A stretch of DNA of 64,000 bases from Novosphingobium endophyticum (GTDB lineage: Bacteria; Pseudomonadota; Alphaproteobacteria; Sphingomonadales; Sphingomonadaceae), in assembly GCF_014640675.1 (NCBI RefSeq), contig NZ_BMHK01000007.1, positions 62,237-126,236 on the forward strand, in the 5' to 3' direction. Every line of letters starts with the position of its first letter. Positions within the stretch are counted from its first letter, which is position 1. A program made the translations under genes and the position numbers. Of this stretch, positions 7,449 through 17,379 are shown piece after piece. The notes under the pieces were generated by a model. The model had not been told where the DNA came from. It did not search any database and saw nothing but the letters and a program-made list of their open reading frames with translations.

Positions 7449-9074
7449 ATGGGCAGTGCGATTTCCGCCAACCGCGCCGAGCTGCTTGCGATCGCGAATG
7501 CCGTCGCCACCGAGAAGATGATCGACAAGTCGATCGTCATCGAGGCGATGGAAGAGGCCATCCAGAAGTCGGCCCGCAATCGCTACGGGGCTGAGAACGA
7601 CATCCGCGCCAAGCTCGACCCGCGCACCGGCGACCTGCGCCTGTGGCGCGTCGTCGAAGTGGTCGAGGAGGTCGAGGACTACTTCAAGCAGGTCGACCAG
7701 AAGCAGGCGGAGAAGCTCCAGCCCGGCTCGCAGATCGGTGACTTCATCGTCGACCCGCTGCCTCCGGTGGACCTTGGGCGCATTGATGCGCAGTCGGCCA
7801 AACAGGTGATCTTCCAGAAAGTCCGCGACGCCGAGCGCGAGCGCCAGTTCGAGGAATTCAAGGACCGCGTGGGCGAGGTCATCACCGGGGTCATCAAGTC
7901 GGTCGAATTCGGCCACGTCATCGTCAACCTCGGCCGCGCCGAGGGCGTGATTCGCCGCGACCAGCAGATCCCGCGCGAGGCGGCTCGCGTCGGTGAGCGC
8001 GTGCGCGCCATCGTCCTGCGTGTCGAGCGCCAGAACCGCGGACCGCAGATCTTCCTGTCCCGCGCGCATCCCGACTTCATGAAGAAGCTCTTCGCGCAGG
8101 AAGTGCCCGAGATCTACGACAGCATCATCGAGATCAAGGCTGCCGCCCGCGATCCGGGCAGCCGCGCCAAGATCGGCGTGATCAGCCATGACCACTCGAT
8201 CGACCCGGTCGGCGCCTGCGTCGGCATGAAGGGCAGCCGCGTCCAGGCCGTCGTCCAGGAGCTGCAGGGCGAGAAGATCGACATCATCCCCTGGAGCGAG
8301 GATACGGCGACTTTCGTCGTCAACGCGCTCCAGCCCGCGACCGTTTCCCGCGTCGTCATCGACGAGGAAGAGAGCCGCATCGAAGTCGTCGTGCCCGATG
8401 ACCAGCTTTCGCTGGCGATCGGCCGCCGCGGCCAGAACGTGCGACTCGCCTCGCAGCTCACCGGCTCGCAGATCGACATCATGACCGAGCAGGAATCGAG
8501 CGAGAAGCGCCAGAAGGAATTCCAGGAGCGCTCCAAGATGTTCGAGGAAGAACTCGACGTCGACGAGACGCTGTCGCAGCTGCTGGTCGCCGAAGGCTTC
8601 AGCGAGATGGAGGAAGTCGCCTACATCGACATCAACGAGCTGGCCGGCATCGAGGGCTTCGACGAGGAACTCGCCGAGGAGCTGCAGAGCCGTGCCCAGG
8701 AAGCGCTGGAGCGCCGCGAGGAGGCGAGCCGCGAGGAGCGCCGTTCGCTCGGCGTCGAGGACGCGCTGGCCGAGATCCCGCACCTGAACGAGGCCATGCT
8801 GGTCACGCTGGGCAAGGCGGGCATCAAGACGCTCGACGACCTGGCCGATCTTGCCACCGACGAACTCATCGCCAAGAAGCGCTCCGAACAGCGCCGCCGC
8901 GACGGTTCGGTCAACCGCCGCGCGCGGGACGAGGACAAGGGCGGTGTGCTCGGCGAGTACGGGCTGACCGAAGAGCAGGGCAACGAGATCATCATGGCCG
9001 CTCGCGCCCACTGGTTCGAAGACGAACCGGAAGCCAACACTGAGGAGGCCGCCGATGCGGAATCCTCACAATGA
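7449..9074 (+). CDS. nusA: Transcription termination/antitermination factor NusA
   Basis: This 541-residue protein has an N-terminal RNA polymerase-binding domain, an S1 domain (about residues 135-200, [20 protein letters not shown]), and two KH domains ([20 protein letters not shown], then [17 protein letters not shown]). Two C-terminal helix-hairpin-helix acidic repeats follow. Length and order are as expected for alphaproteobacterial NusA. It modulates pausing, termination and antitermination. Its 3' end overlaps the downstream ylxR-type gene by 20 bp. Confidence 0.97.
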   Translation: MGSAISANRAELLAIANAVATEKMIDKSIVIEAMEEAIQKSARNRYGAENDIRAKLDPRTGDLRLWRVVEVVEEVEDYFKQVDQKQAEKLQPGSQIGDFIVDPLPPVDLGRIDAQSAKQVIFQKVRDAERERQFEEFKDRVGEVITGVIKSVEFGHVIVNLGRAEGVIRRDQQIPREAARVGERVRAIVLRVERQNRGPQIFLSRAHPDFMKKLFAQEVPEIYDSIIEIKAAARDPGSRAKIGVISHDHSIDPVGACVGMKGSRVQAVVQELQGEKIDIIPWSEDTATFVVNALQPATVSRVVIDEEESRIEVVVPDDQLSLAIGRRGQNVRLASQLTGSQIDIMTEQESSEKRQKEFQERSKMFEEELDVDETLSQLLVAEGFSEMEEVAYIDINELAGIEGFDEELAEELQSRAQEALERREEASREERRSLGVEDALAEIPHLNEAMLVTLGKAGIKTLDDLADLATDELIAKKRSEQRRRDGSVNRRARDEDKGGVLGEYGLTEEQGNEIIMAARAHWFEDEPEANTEEAADAESSQ

Positions 9075-9774
9075 GCGCGTAAGCTCCGACATCGATGGCG
9101 CCAGCCCGGAGAGAACCTGCATTCTCTCCGGCGAGAAGGCTGGGCGGGACGCATTGGTGCGTCTGGCGATTTCGCCGGACGGGCTGGTGCTGCCCGACGT
9201 CCATGCGCGCGCCCCCGGGCGCGGCGCTTGGCTGGGCGCCGCGCGCGCGGATCTTGAAAAAGCGCTCGCCAAGGGCAAATTAAAAGGTGCGCTCGCGCGC
9301 GCGTTCAAGGGCGCGCCGCTTTCCATCCCCGACGATCTGGCCGACAGGATCGAACAGGCGCTGATCCGCGCGTTCACCGAACGGTTGGGTCTGGAGCTGA
9401 AATCTGGCAAGCTGCTGATGGGGTCGGACCGCATCGCGCAGAACGCGCGCGAGGGCCGCGTCACTTGGCTCGCCCACGCGGCGGACGCGAGCGAGGATGG
9501 CTCGCGCAAGCTGGACCAGGCCTGGCGCGTCGGGAGCGAGGCGGAAGGAAGCGGGCTGCAGGGCACGCGCTTGCCACTGGACCGGGATACGCTGTCTGTG
9601 GCATTGGGCCGCGACAACGTCGTTCACCTGGCGCTGACCGATCGTGGAGCGGCGATGCGAGTCGTTTCGCTGCTGAAACGTCTCCTGCATTTCCGGGGAC
9701 AGGCCGACAGCCACGCGGCCGGCATTTATGATGATAACGGGCAGGCTCGCGCCGCGCCTGCAACGACGATTTGA
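9055..9774 (+). CDS. YlxR/DUF448 RNA-binding protein with L7Ae-like domain
   Basis: This 239-residue protein carries an N-terminal YlxR fold (about residues 18-95, with RTCILSGEKAGRDALVRL and the GRGAWLG signature). A C-terminal L7Ae/L30e-like domain follows (about 100-200, LKSGKLLMGSDRIAQNAREG). This two-domain form is usual between nusA and infB in Alphaproteobacteria. It is presumed to bind RNA in transcription or ribosome biogenesis. It overlaps nusA by 20 bp, implying translational coupling. Confidence 0.88.
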   Translation: MRNPHNERVSSDIDGASPERTCILSGEKAGRDALVRLAISPDGLVLPDVHARAPGRGAWLGAARADLEKALAKGKLKGALARAFKGAPLSIPDDLADRIEQALIRAFTERLGLELKSGKLLMGSDRIAQNAREGRVTWLAHAADASEDGSRKLDQAWRVGSEAEGSGLQGTRLPLDRDTLSVALGRDNVVHLALTDRGAAMRVVSLLKRLLHFRGQADSHAAGIYDDNGQARAAPATTI

Positions 9775-9797
9775 GATTGAAGGGCATAACGAGACTT

Positions 9798-12413
9798 ATG
9801 AGCGAGACCGACAACAAACCGACCCTGGGCCGCAAGCCGCTTGGGCTTAAGCGCTCGGTGGAAGCGGGTGAGGTCAAGCAGACCTTCAGCCACGGCCGCA
9901 CCAACAAGGTCGTGGTCGAGGTGAAGCGCCGCAAACTGATCGGCAAGCCCGGAGCCGGCGAGGCTGCCCCCGAGCCCAAGGCGGAGACGCCCGCGCCGGC
10001 GCCCGCGCCCAAGCCCGCGCCGAAGAAGCAGGCCGCTGCCCCCGCGGGCGAGACCCGCCAGGAGATGCAGGCCCGTCTGCTGCGCGAGGCCGAGGGTGCC
10101 CGCCTCACGGCGCTGGAGGAAGCCAACCGCCGCGAGCAGGAAGAGAAGCTGCGCGCCATCGAGGACGAGAAGCGCCGCGCCGAGGATAATCGCCGCGCCG
10201 AGGAAGAGGCCGCCAAGCCCCGCGAGTCGGACGAGGAGGCTGCCCAGGCCGCTCCGGCGGGCGAACCCGCAGCTGAGGCCGAGGCTGCGAAACCCGAGGA
10301 AGCGCCTGCCGCCGAGGCCAGCGCCGAAGCCCAGCCAGAGGCGGCTCCGGCTCCCGCTCCGCGCCGTTTCACGCCGGTCAAGCGTCCCGAAACGGTCGCG
10401 CGCAAGCCCGATGCGGCTCCGGCCGGCGGCGCCGGCGGTGCGCCCAAGGGCGCGGCAGGGGCCAAGAAGAGTGCTCCCGCACGCGGTGCCGAGCGCAAGG
10501 GCGGCGATCGCCGCCAGTCCGGCAAGCTCACTGTCACCCGCGCGCTCAACGAGGATGAGGGCGCCCGCGCCCGTTCGCTCGCCGCGCTCAAGCGCGCCCG
10601 CGAGAAGGAGCGCCGCGCGCATTTCTCCGGCAAGCAGCAGCAGCGTGAGAAGCAGGTGCGCGATGTCATCGTGCCCGAGGCGATCACCGTGCAGGAACTC
10701 GCCAACCGCATGGCCGAGAAGGGCGCCGACCTGGTGAAGGCGATGTTCAACATGGGCATGATGGTCACCGTCAACCAGACGATCGACCAGGACACCGCCG
10801 AGCTGCTCGTGACCGAATTCGGCCACAATATCGAGCGCGTTTCGGAAAGCGACGTCGATATCGACACCACGAGCGATGTCGATATCGAGGAATCGCTGAA
10901 GCCGCGTCCGCCGGTCGTGACCATCATGGGCCACGTCGATCATGGCAAGACCAGCCTGCTCGACGCGCTGCGCGGCACCGATGTGGTACGCGGCGAGGCG
11001 GGCGGCATAACCCAGCACATGGGCGCCTACCAGATCAAGACCAAGGGCGGTGACAAGGTCACCTTCCTCGATACGCCGGGCCACGCCGCCTTCACGCAGA
11101 TGCGCATGCGCGGCGCCAACGTCACCGACATCGTCATCCTGGTGGTGGCGGCCGACGACGGCATCATGCCGCAGACCGTGGAGGCCATCAATCACACCAA
11201 GGCCGCCGGCGTGCCGATGATCGTCGCGATCAACAAGTGCGACAAGGAAGACGCCAACCCGCAGAAGGTGCGGGAGCGCCTGCTCGAGCACGAGATCGTC
11301 GTCGAGGGAATGTCGGGCGATGTGCAGGACGTGGAAGTCTCGGCCAAGACAGGCAAGGGCCTCGACGAGTTGATCGACAAGATCCTGCTGCAGTCCGAAC
11401 TGCTCGAACTCAAGGCCAACCCGGACCGTTATGCCGAGGCAACCGTGATCGAGGCCAAGCTCGACAAGGGCAAGGGGCCGCTGGCGACCGTGCTGGTCAA
11501 CCGCGGCACGCTGCGCACCGGCGACATCTTCGTCGTCGGTACCGAGAGCGGCCGCGTTCGTGCCATGCTCGACGACAAGGGACGGCAACTCAAGGAAGCC
11601 GGCCCGGCCATGCCGGTCGAGGTCCTGGGCCTGGGCGGCGTGCCGATGGCGGGGGACACCCTCACCGTGGTGGAAAGCGAGCAGCGTGCCCGCGAGGTTG
11701 CCGCCTACCGTCAGGAGCAGGCGACCGCCAAGCGCACCGCGACGGCTCCGGCCAGCCTCGACACGATGTTCTCGGCACTTGCCGCAAAGGCGAACGTCAT
11801 CGAGTACCCGATCGTCATCAAGGCGGACGTGCAGGGTTCGGTCGAGGCCATCAACAATGCGCTCCACGCGCTCTCGAACGACGAGATCAAGGTGCGCGTC
11901 CTGCATTCGGGCGTCGGCGCCATCACCGAGACCGACGTGACCCTGGCCTCGGCCAGCGGCGCGCCGATCGTCGGCTTCAACGTCCGCCCGAACGCCAAGG
12001 CGCGCGAGCAGATCGAGAAGACCAAGACGCCGATGATGTACTACGACGTCATCTACGAACTGACAGACGAAGTCGCCAAGCAGATGGCGGGCATCTGGGG
12101 GCCGGAGCGCGTCGAGACCGTCGTCGGCCGCGCCGAGGTCAAGCAGGTGTTCCCTGCGGGCAAGAAGGACAAGGCTGCCGGTCTGCTGGTCCTCGAAGGC
12201 TTCATCCGCAAGGGCCTCAGCGCGCGTCTCACCCGCAACGACGTCATCGTTTCGGCAACGACGATCGCCTCACTGCGCCGCTTCAAGGACGACGTGGACG
12301 AAGTGCGCGCGGGCCTGGAATGCGGCGTCGTGCTGGCCGATACCAACGACATCAAGCCGGGCGACCACCTTGAAGTCTTCGAGGTGAGCCATCGCGAGCG
12401 TACGGTCGGGTAA
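9798..12413 (+). CDS. infB: Translation initiation factor IF-2
   Basis: This 871-residue GTPase delivers initiator tRNA to the 30S subunit. It has a long Ala/Glu/Pro-rich N-terminal region and an IF2_N domain near 280-330. The G domain shows G1 GHVDHGKT (378-385), G3 DTPGH and G4 NKCD, followed by the C-terminal beta-barrel domains. ATG 9798 ([20 protein letters not shown]) is the family-typical start. The low-complexity N-terminal region is typical of alphaproteobacterial IF-2. Confidence 0.97.
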   Translation: MSETDNKPTLGRKPLGLKRSVEAGEVKQTFSHGRTNKVVVEVKRRKLIGKPGAGEAAPEPKAETPAPAPAPKPAPKKQAAAPAGETRQEMQARLLREAEGARLTALEEANRREQEEKLRAIEDEKRRAEDNRRAEEEAAKPRESDEEAAQAAPAGEPAAEAEAAKPEEAPAAEASAEAQPEAAPAPAPRRFTPVKRPETVARKPDAAPAGGAGGAPKGAAGAKKSAPARGAERKGGDRRQSGKLTVTRALNEDEGARARSLAALKRAREKERRAHFSGKQQQREKQVRDVIVPEAITVQELANRMAEKGADLVKAMFNMGMMVTVNQTIDQDTAELLVTEFGHNIERVSESDVDIDTTSDVDIEESLKPRPPVVTIMGHVDHGKTSLLDALRGTDVVRGEAGGITQHMGAYQIKTKGGDKVTFLDTPGHAAFTQMRMRGANVTDIVILVVAADDGIMPQTVEAINHTKAAGVPMIVAINKCDKEDANPQKVRERLLEHEIVVEGMSGDVQDVEVSAKTGKGLDELIDKILLQSELLELKANPDRYAEATVIEAKLDKGKGPLATVLVNRGTLRTGDIFVVGTESGRVRAMLDDKGRQLKEAGPAMPVEVLGLGGVPMAGDTLTVVESEQRAREVAAYRQEQATAKRTATAPASLDTMFSALAAKANVIEYPIVIKADVQGSVEAINNALHALSNDEIKVRVLHSGVGAITETDVTLASASGAPIVGFNVRPNAKAREQIEKTKTPMMYYDVIYELTDEVAKQMAGIWGPERVETVVGRAEVKQVFPAGKKDKAAGLLVLEGFIRKGLSARLTRNDVIVSATTIASLRRFKDDVDEVRAGLECGVVLADTNDIKPGDHLEVFEVSHRERTVG

Positions 12414-12576
12414 GGCAAGCCAAGGTAGGGCGTATGGGGCGCAAGCCTGTCGATGCCCGGTACACCGCCTTTTCCGCATCCGTAGGAGTCAGGCGAGCCG
12501 GGGCGCATGTGAACGGAATTTAACCGGGATGTCCGTCCGGATTACCTATGCCTTTCGGGTCGCAACCAGCGACCGA

Positions 12577-12589
12577 AAGGCGGTGATCC
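12577..12589 (+). promoter_or_regulatory. Extended Shine-Dalgarno sequence of the small peptide gene
   Basis: AAGGCGGTGATCC matches 12 of 13 bases of AAGGAGGTGATCC, the complement of the 16S rRNA 3' end. The usable GGCGG core ends 8 nt before the GTG at 12592. Such long complementarity is far stronger than other sites in this window and supports translation of the tiny downstream frame. Confidence 0.7.
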
Positions 12590-12591
12590 AT

Positions 12592-12693
12592 GTGAACATC
12601 GAGACTGCAGTAATTCTGGTGATCGGCGCGGCGACCTTTTTGGTCGCCCTGCTGCAACTGGTGGTCAAACTCATCGAGTTGAATCGCAAGTAG
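12592..12693 (+). CDS. Holin-toxin-like 33-residue hydrophobic peptide
   Basis: The GTG-initiated frame encodes a short N terminus (MNIETAVI) and one transmembrane helix (about residues 7-26). A charged end follows, VVKLIELNRK. One short hydrophobic helix with a basic C-terminal tail resembles the type I toxins and the putative holin-like toxin families known mostly from Firmicutes. That resemblance is by pattern only. Supporting features are the exceptional ribosome binding site (12577-12589) and two adjacent stem-loops just after the stop. An in-frame ATG at 12529 would give 54 aa but has no ribosome binding site. It is isolated between infB and a DUF1697 gene. Confidence 0.6.
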   Translation: MNIETAVILVIGAATFLVALLQLVVKLIELNRK

Positions 12694-12700
12694 CCAGTGA

Positions 12701-12728
12701 GGAGGCTGGTGCTGGAACACCGGCCTCC
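12701..12728 (+). other. Stem-loop 1 downstream of the small peptide gene
   Basis: An 11-bp stem (GGAGGCTGGTG with CACCGGCCTCC, one G-U pair) closes a CTGGAA loop, 7 bp after the peptide stop codon. The loop region GCTGGAACAC is repeated exactly in the next hairpin, 10 bp on. No U-run follows, so simple termination is unlikely to be the only role. Confidence 0.65.
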
Positions 12729-12738
12729 GATAATGAGC

Positions 12739-12766
12739 GAGCCCGGGCGCTGGAACACCCGGGCTC
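12739..12766 (+). other. Stem-loop 2 downstream of the small peptide gene
   Basis: A perfect 9-bp stem (GAGCCCGGG with CCCGGGCTC) closes the loop CGCTGGAACA. The stem differs completely from that of hairpin 1, while the loop sequence GCTGGAACAC is the same. This is the pattern expected of a conserved loop under selection. It could be an antisense or protein recognition site. Confidence 0.65.
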
Positions 12767-12832
12767 AGGCAGTGGTGTAAAAACATCAACTGCAGTATTC
12801 GCCTAATACCGGAAAACGATAGAATTTTCAAG

Positions 12833-13369
12833 ATGACCCGCTACGCAGCATTCTTCGGCTCCATAAACGTCGGCGGCAACCGGCTGTCGATGGCGGACTT
12901 GCGCTATGCCTTCGAGCGCGAGGAGTTCGAGAACGTCGAGACGGTGATCGCCAGCGGCAACGTGCTGTTCGATTATGATGACCGCCCGACCGAGGGGCTG
13001 GAAGACCTCTTCGCCCACATGATGCGCGATCGCTTCGATATCGACAGCTTCGTGGCGGTGCGCAGCCGGGAGGAAGTGCGCAGCGCGGTGGAGGACAACC
13101 CCTTTACCGGGATCGGCGCGGACAATCAGGTTCATACCCTTTTCCTCGAATGCCAGCCTCCAGACGGCAGCTTCGAAAAACTACTGGCCGATCATGCCGG
13201 TCGCGGCGCCGAAACGCTCGCGCTGGGGGAAAGGGCGCTCTATATCGATTACGTCGATGGCGCGGGCGGCAGCAAGCTCACCTCCGCATTCATCGAACGG
13301 CGGCTGGGATGTCGCGGCACCGCGCGCAATGTGCGTTCGCTCGCCCGCATTCTGGCGAAGATGGCCTGA
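12833..13369 (+). CDS. DUF1697 domain protein
   Basis: This 178-residue protein opens MTRYAAFFGSINVGGNRLSMADLR, matching the DUF1697 start in which a short strand is followed by a conserved N-V-G-G/K motif. The second half includes the RNVRSLARIL ending typical of the family. The family is widespread and of unknown biochemical function. It sits between the small peptide locus and rbfA, 15 bp before rbfA, and could share its transcript. It has no membrane helix or signal peptide. Confidence 0.85.
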   Translation: MTRYAAFFGSINVGGNRLSMADLRYAFEREEFENVETVIASGNVLFDYDDRPTEGLEDLFAHMMRDRFDIDSFVAVRSREEVRSAVEDNPFTGIGADNQVHTLFLECQPPDGSFEKLLADHAGRGAETLALGERALYIDYVDGAGGSKLTSAFIERRLGCRGTARNVRSLARILAKMA

Positions 13370-13384
13370 AATCAGGGATACGCG

Positions 13385-13774
13385 ATGGCACGCCAGCAAA
13401 CCACTCCCGAACAGCACTCCGTCCGCCTGCTCAAGGTGGGCGAACAGGTGCGTCACGTCATTTCCGAGATCCTCACCCGCCAGCAGGTCCACGATGACAC
13501 GCTGACGGGGCATTCGGTCTCGGTCACCGAAGTGCGCATGACGCCGGACTTGCGGCAGGCGACGGTCTACGTGAAGCCGTTGCTCGGCCAGGACGAGGAC
13601 GAGGTGCTCAAGGCGCTGCGCACCCACACCGCCTATTTCCAGCGCGAGGTCGCCCAGCGGCTCAGGCTCAAGTTCGCCGCGAAGATCCGTTTCCGGGCGG
13701 ACGAGAGCTTCGACGAAGCCAGCCGCATCGACGCGCTGCTTTCCGATCCGCGCGTCCGGCGCGACCTCGAATAA
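13385..13774 (+). CDS. rbfA: 30S ribosome-binding factor RbfA
   Basis: This 129-residue KH-fold protein binds 30S precursors during 16S rRNA 5'-end maturation. Visible family features are [18 protein letters not shown] near the N terminus, the [18 protein letters not shown] strand-helix block and the [15 protein letters not shown] segment before the C-terminal region. Length is normal. In most relatives rbfA follows infB directly and precedes truB. Here it is separated from both by unrelated genes. Confidence 0.95.
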   Translation: MARQQTTPEQHSVRLLKVGEQVRHVISEILTRQQVHDDTLTGHSVSVTEVRMTPDLRQATVYVKPLLGQDEDEVLKALRTHTAYFQREVAQRLRLKFAAKIRFRADESFDEASRIDALLSDPRVRRDLE

Positions 13775-13893
13775 GGCGGCGGCCCGGCCGGTTTGCACGC
13801 CTCATCGCAAGGCCGATCTCTCGAATTCGGGTTGCGTGGCGGACGCTGGTCCGCGAGACACTCCGGATCGGCAGTATTGAGCGGAGGCAGCAC

Positions 13894-14631
13894 GTGGTTC
13901 CATTCGTATTCCTGCATGGCGGGGGACAAGGCGGCTGGGTCTGGAAAGAACTGATCGCCGCGATCGACCGCCAGTCGGGTGGTGAGGCGACCTGCCTCGC
14001 GCTCGATGCGCCGGGCTGCGGTGCCAAGCGCGGCCTCGATACGTCCGAATACGACTTTGAAGACATCACCCAGGAACTGATCGACGATATCGAGAGCGAG
14101 GGTCTGTCCGGCGTCGTGCTGGTGGGGCACTCGCAGGCGGGCATGACCATGCCGCAGATGACCGAGATGGCGCCGTCCGGGCTCATTTCCCGGCTGGTCT
14201 ACGTGACCTGTTCCGCGCCGCTCGCCGGGCTCACCACGCTCGACCAGATGGGCCATGGACCGCGCGGCAGCAATGTCGAGGAAGTCGGATACCCCTTCAC
14301 CGAGGACGGTTCGATGGAAGAGCGCTATCGCGTCATGTTCTGCAACGACATGGACGATGCGGAAGCGGACGCATTCCTCGCGAAACTGGGCAAGGATGGC
14401 TGGCCCGCCAGTGCCTACAGTTACAGCGACTGGCGCTATGACCACTTGCGTTCCATTCCGTCGAGCTATGTCGTCGCGCTGCGCGATCAGGCCTTGCCGG
14501 CCGAATGGCAGGAGCGCTTCGCGGACAGGCTTCATGCCCGCCGCATCACCCGCATCGACGCGGGGCACCAGGTGATGAACACGCGGCCCGAAGCGCTGTC
14601 GGAGATACTGCTGCGCGAGGCGCGCGCCTGA
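13894..14631 (+). CDS. Alpha/beta hydrolase
   Basis: This 245-residue hydrolase has the oxyanion-hole strand VFLHGGGQGGWVW and a nucleophile elbow GHSQAG (Ser about residue 75). A late DAGHQVMNTRP supplies the catalytic histidine. It resembles the plant-esterase/MenH-like and salicylate-esterase-type subgroup (Abhydrolase_6). Substrate cannot be inferred. The GTG start has GCGGAGG 7 nt upstream. It overlaps no neighbour and interrupts the usual rbfA-truB adjacency. It ends 7 bp before the end of a convergent gene. Confidence 0.85.
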   Translation: MVPFVFLHGGGQGGWVWKELIAAIDRQSGGEATCLALDAPGCGAKRGLDTSEYDFEDITQELIDDIESEGLSGVVLVGHSQAGMTMPQMTEMAPSGLISRLVYVTCSAPLAGLTTLDQMGHGPRGSNVEEVGYPFTEDGSMEERYRVMFCNDMDDAEADAFLAKLGKDGWPASAYSYSDWRYDHLRSIPSSYVVALRDQALPAEWQERFADRLHARRITRIDAGHQVMNTRPEALSEILLREARA

Positions 14632-14638
14632 AGTCGCG

Positions 14639-16159
14639 TCAGGCGCCTTCGAACGTCAATCGGGCGCAGGCCCAGTCGCCTGCGGCGGCCTCCGGCCGTC
14701 CGATGCGGAAGCGGAAGACCCCGCCGCCTCCCCAGCGCCACTCCATCAGATCATCGCTGGCGAGCTGAAGCAGGAGCAAATCGCCGTCGTGCCGGCCGTC
14801 ATCAGGGCCCAACATCTGGTGCTGGCGTCCGGGCGGCACACGGCGACCGCGCGCGATCCTGGCCCGCACCTCGTCGGGCAGGGCCGCGAAGGCTTCCGGA
14901 GCGCCGGAGGCCATCGCCCTGATGCAGATCGCCCGGAGCGGGGCCAGCGAATCGGGCAGGACATGCCGCACCAGCCTGCCGTGCCGGCGATTGATCTCGT
15001 CGAGAATTTCGACGACGAGATCGCGTTCTTCGGCCGTGAGCGGTTCCCAGGGATCGCGGTTGGAGATGAAGCCGTCCATCGCCTCCACCATGGCCGAAAG
15101 GGCGGCGGCTTCCTGCCCGGTCTGGTCATCGAGCGGTGCATCCGCCGCGACAATCCGGTCCGCGCTGTCCAGAGCCTCATGCAACTGGTCGGCAAGATGG
15201 AAGACGCCGTACCACCACAAGGTTTCATCGCCGGCCTCAGCCAGCGAGGCCACCGGTTCGCCGAAGCGCTCGCGGACTATCCGGGCGATGGCGCCTTGGG
15301 CCGCCGCCGGGTCGACATCGTCATCGGGGGCGTCCTTGGAAAGCGTCAGTGCGACCGGCTCCACCGGCCAGAACGGAAACAGATACCGGCTGAGGCGCGT
15401 CGGCACGACGGGCAGCGGGGCGCCGCCTTCCTCGTAGGCCGGGAGCAGGCCGTCCGGCGGGTCGGTAAATTCATGATCGCCGGGCGGGACGGAAAGCACG
15501 GCACCGGTGCCGAGGAAGAAGGCCAGCGAGCCGTTGTGCGGCAGCGGGTTTAGCGGGCAGGTCCGGGCGAGTTCGGCAAGGTCGATCTGCGCGGCGAAAG
15601 GCAGGGGGCGCCCCTGGGCGTCGCGGGGCCAATCGGCCCCCGCCAGGCGGGGCAGTCCACCCAGCCAGCTGGCACTGTTCGTCCAGTCGCCATCCCCGGT
15701 TCGCGACTTGCGGGCGAGTACGACCGGACCGGGCGGCAGACCGCCGGCATCGGCCGGTGCGGATTCCGGGGCGTCTGGTTCGGCGAAGGCGGGATGGCCG
15801 GTCGGCCGCTCCACAACTTCCGCGCCGGCGCGGCGGCGCAACCGGGCGATGCGATCGTCCTGGGAATGCGGTTCGGGATGCCAGACCGGACCCGGCCCCA
15901 GGTCGACCTCGTCCGCGTCGGCCCTCTCGGTCGAAAACAGGCCGACGAGCATTCCCAGAACCAGCCCCGCGCCGAGCAGTGTCAGGACGGCGGCATCGCG
16001 CCCGGCGATGCCCGTTAGCCCCACGGCTGCGGCGTCCAGCGGCAAGAACAGGCCGTTCAGCGTGTCCGGCGCGTCATTCGCGACCGGTGCGTGCCCCACA
16101 TAGGCTGCAACGATGGCCGCCAGTCCGAAGACGGTGAACATGGCGATCAGCTTTCTCAT
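14639..16159 (-). CDS. DUF1963 (YwqG-like) protein with N-terminal membrane segments
   Basis: This 506-residue protein begins MRKLIAMFTVFGLAAIVAAY, one membrane helix. A second hydrophobic segment lies at about 45-75 (GRDAAVLTLLGAGLVLGMLVGLF), followed by an acidic/proline-rich linker. From about residue 130 it shows the DUF1963 pattern: a W-L-G-G-L-P motif, then DWPRDAQGRPLPFAAQIDLA, and a C-terminal MLGPDDG-...-LLLLQLASDD segment. YwqG-type domains have no established activity. The membrane anchor is unusual for the family. It runs opposite to its neighbours. Confidence 0.75.
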   Translation of the reverse strand: MRKLIAMFTVFGLAAIVAAYVGHAPVANDAPDTLNGLFLPLDAAAVGLTGIAGRDAAVLTLLGAGLVLGMLVGLFSTERADADEVDLGPGPVWHPEPHSQDDRIARLRRRAGAEVVERPTGHPAFAEPDAPESAPADAGGLPPGPVVLARKSRTGDGDWTNSASWLGGLPRLAGADWPRDAQGRPLPFAAQIDLAELARTCPLNPLPHNGSLAFFLGTGAVLSVPPGDHEFTDPPDGLLPAYEEGGAPLPVVPTRLSRYLFPFWPVEPVALTLSKDAPDDDVDPAAAQGAIARIVRERFGEPVASLAEAGDETLWWYGVFHLADQLHEALDSADRIVAADAPLDDQTGQEAAALSAMVEAMDGFISNRDPWEPLTAEERDLVVEILDEINRRHGRLVRHVLPDSLAPLRAICIRAMASGAPEAFAALPDEVRARIARGRRVPPGRQHQMLGPDDGRHDGDLLLLQLASDDLMEWRWGGGGVFRFRIGRPEAAAGDWACARLTFEGA

Positions 16160-16378
16160 CCCCAAACTCCCAACGGCAGGCGCCGATTGTCTTAGAGAAC
16201 TTCCGCCGCGCTCATTCAAGCGGGGAGAGCTGCCCGTGGTATCGGGCACGGGCCCCGGAGGCACCTTATCCACCGGCCCGTCTGCGGCTCCGCCGCAGAT
16301 GAGGGGCGGGCTGTCGCAGAGAATCGAAATACCACTCGCCAATACGTGAAGTTCTCGCTCAACAACGGTCCTCGAAAA

Positions 16379-16401
16379 CCCCCGGTATCGAGAACCGGGG
16401 G
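16379..16401 (+). other. Stem-loop in the leader of the first sulfotransferase gene
   Basis: CCCCCGGT and ACCGGGGG form a perfect 8-bp stem with a 7-nt loop. It ends 16 bp before the ATG at 16417. No U-run follows; it may affect translation or be a chance GC palindrome. Confidence 0.35.
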
Positions 16402-16416
16402 AAACACGGGTCGAAC

Positions 16417-17337
16417 ATGCCGAACGCGATCGTCCATCTTGGCTATCACAAGACCGCCACGACGTGGCTGCAGAAGCAGATATTTCCCTTGGCGAGCAGC
16501 CACGATTTCCTTTCAAGGAAGACGGTGCAGGAGGCATTTCTGGCCCCCTGTGGGATGCATTTCTGTCCGGATCGCGCGCGCCATGCGCTGTCGCTGGAAG
16601 GGCGCAACCGGCCGGTGCTGCTGAGCGAGGAGAACCTCTCTGGCTATCTGCACAACGGCGGCCTGCACGGGTTTCTGGCCCCGGAAGTGGCGAGGCGGAT
16701 CAAGGCTGTGCTGCCAGATGCACGGATCGTCATACTCATTCGCAACCAGTTCGACATCTGCCGGGCGACTTATGCGCAGTATGTTTCAGGCGGCGGCACA
16801 TGGGGGCAGCGGCGATACTTCGAGACCGCCCGAATGGTGCGAGGCGCGCTGACACGCCCGTGGAAGGCGCCGGCGTTCGAATTCGAGCACTTCGAATACG
16901 ATCGCCTCGTCGCGCATTACGATGCGCTGTTCGGGGCGGATCGCGTGCACGTCTATCCCTATGAATGGTTGCGTGACCGGCAAGCGCTGATCTCGCGGAT
17001 GCAACGCGATCTCGGGCTCTCGTTCGAAGCGATGCCGCCGGAGGGGACGCGGACGAACCGCTCGCTCGGCGCCGCCGGGCTGACGGCGATGCGCGCGGTG
17101 AACCTGTTTACACGCCAGTCGGTCGTCAACAAGGACCGGATCGTGGATCTGCCGGGCGGACAGGGGCTGCGCCACGGCGTGAAGTGGCTGATCGGCCGGG
17201 TGCCGGTGATCAACGGCCGCCCCGCGCGCCTCTCGGCCCGGCTGCGGCAGCGCGTCGCCGAGCACTATCCGGAAAGCAACCACCGCCTGATGGCGCTGCG
17301 CGATCTTCCCCTGACAGAGCTGGGCTACCCGGTCTGA
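16417..17337 (+). CDS. Sulfotransferase family protein
   Basis: This 306-residue protein has the 5'-phosphosulfate-binding loop near its start (LGYHKTATTWLQKQIFP, residues about 8-24), the form K-T-[AG]-[TS]-[ST] of PAPS-dependent sulfotransferases. The 3'-phosphate-binding region follows further on (ARIVILIRNQFDICRATYAQY, R-N-x-x-D variant with nearby Ser/Thr). The acceptor could be a carbohydrate, lipid or small molecule and is not evident. No signal peptide is present. A second sulfotransferase and an arylsulfotransferase-like protein lie 6-8 kb downstream. Confidence 0.82.
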   Translation: MPNAIVHLGYHKTATTWLQKQIFPLASSHDFLSRKTVQEAFLAPCGMHFCPDRARHALSLEGRNRPVLLSEENLSGYLHNGGLHGFLAPEVARRIKAVLPDARIVILIRNQFDICRATYAQYVSGGGTWGQRRYFETARMVRGALTRPWKAPAFEFEHFEYDRLVAHYDALFGADRVHVYPYEWLRDRQALISRMQRDLGLSFEAMPPEGTRTNRSLGAAGLTAMRAVNLFTRQSVVNKDRIVDLPGGQGLRHGVKWLIGRVPVINGRPARLSARLRQRVAEHYPESNHRLMALRDLPLTELGYPV

Positions 17338-17379
17338 ATGTGATTGCGGCCGGGCGGTGCCTTCCCTAGATGACGGGGC

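Noticed and set aside
7347..11906. Long antisense frames opposite nusA and infB
   Set aside because: These are shadows of unambiguous genes. The peptide composition is Leu/Asp/Arg repetitive and matches no family.
12529..12591. ATG start at 12529 for the small peptide (54 aa)
   Set aside because: No ribosome binding site precedes it. The exceptional Shine-Dalgarno lies just before GTG 12592.
16379..16401. Riboswitch or terminator call for the hairpin before the first sulfotransferase
   Set aside because: Only one short GC stem, no U-run and no conserved ligand pocket, so it is listed only as a stem-loop.
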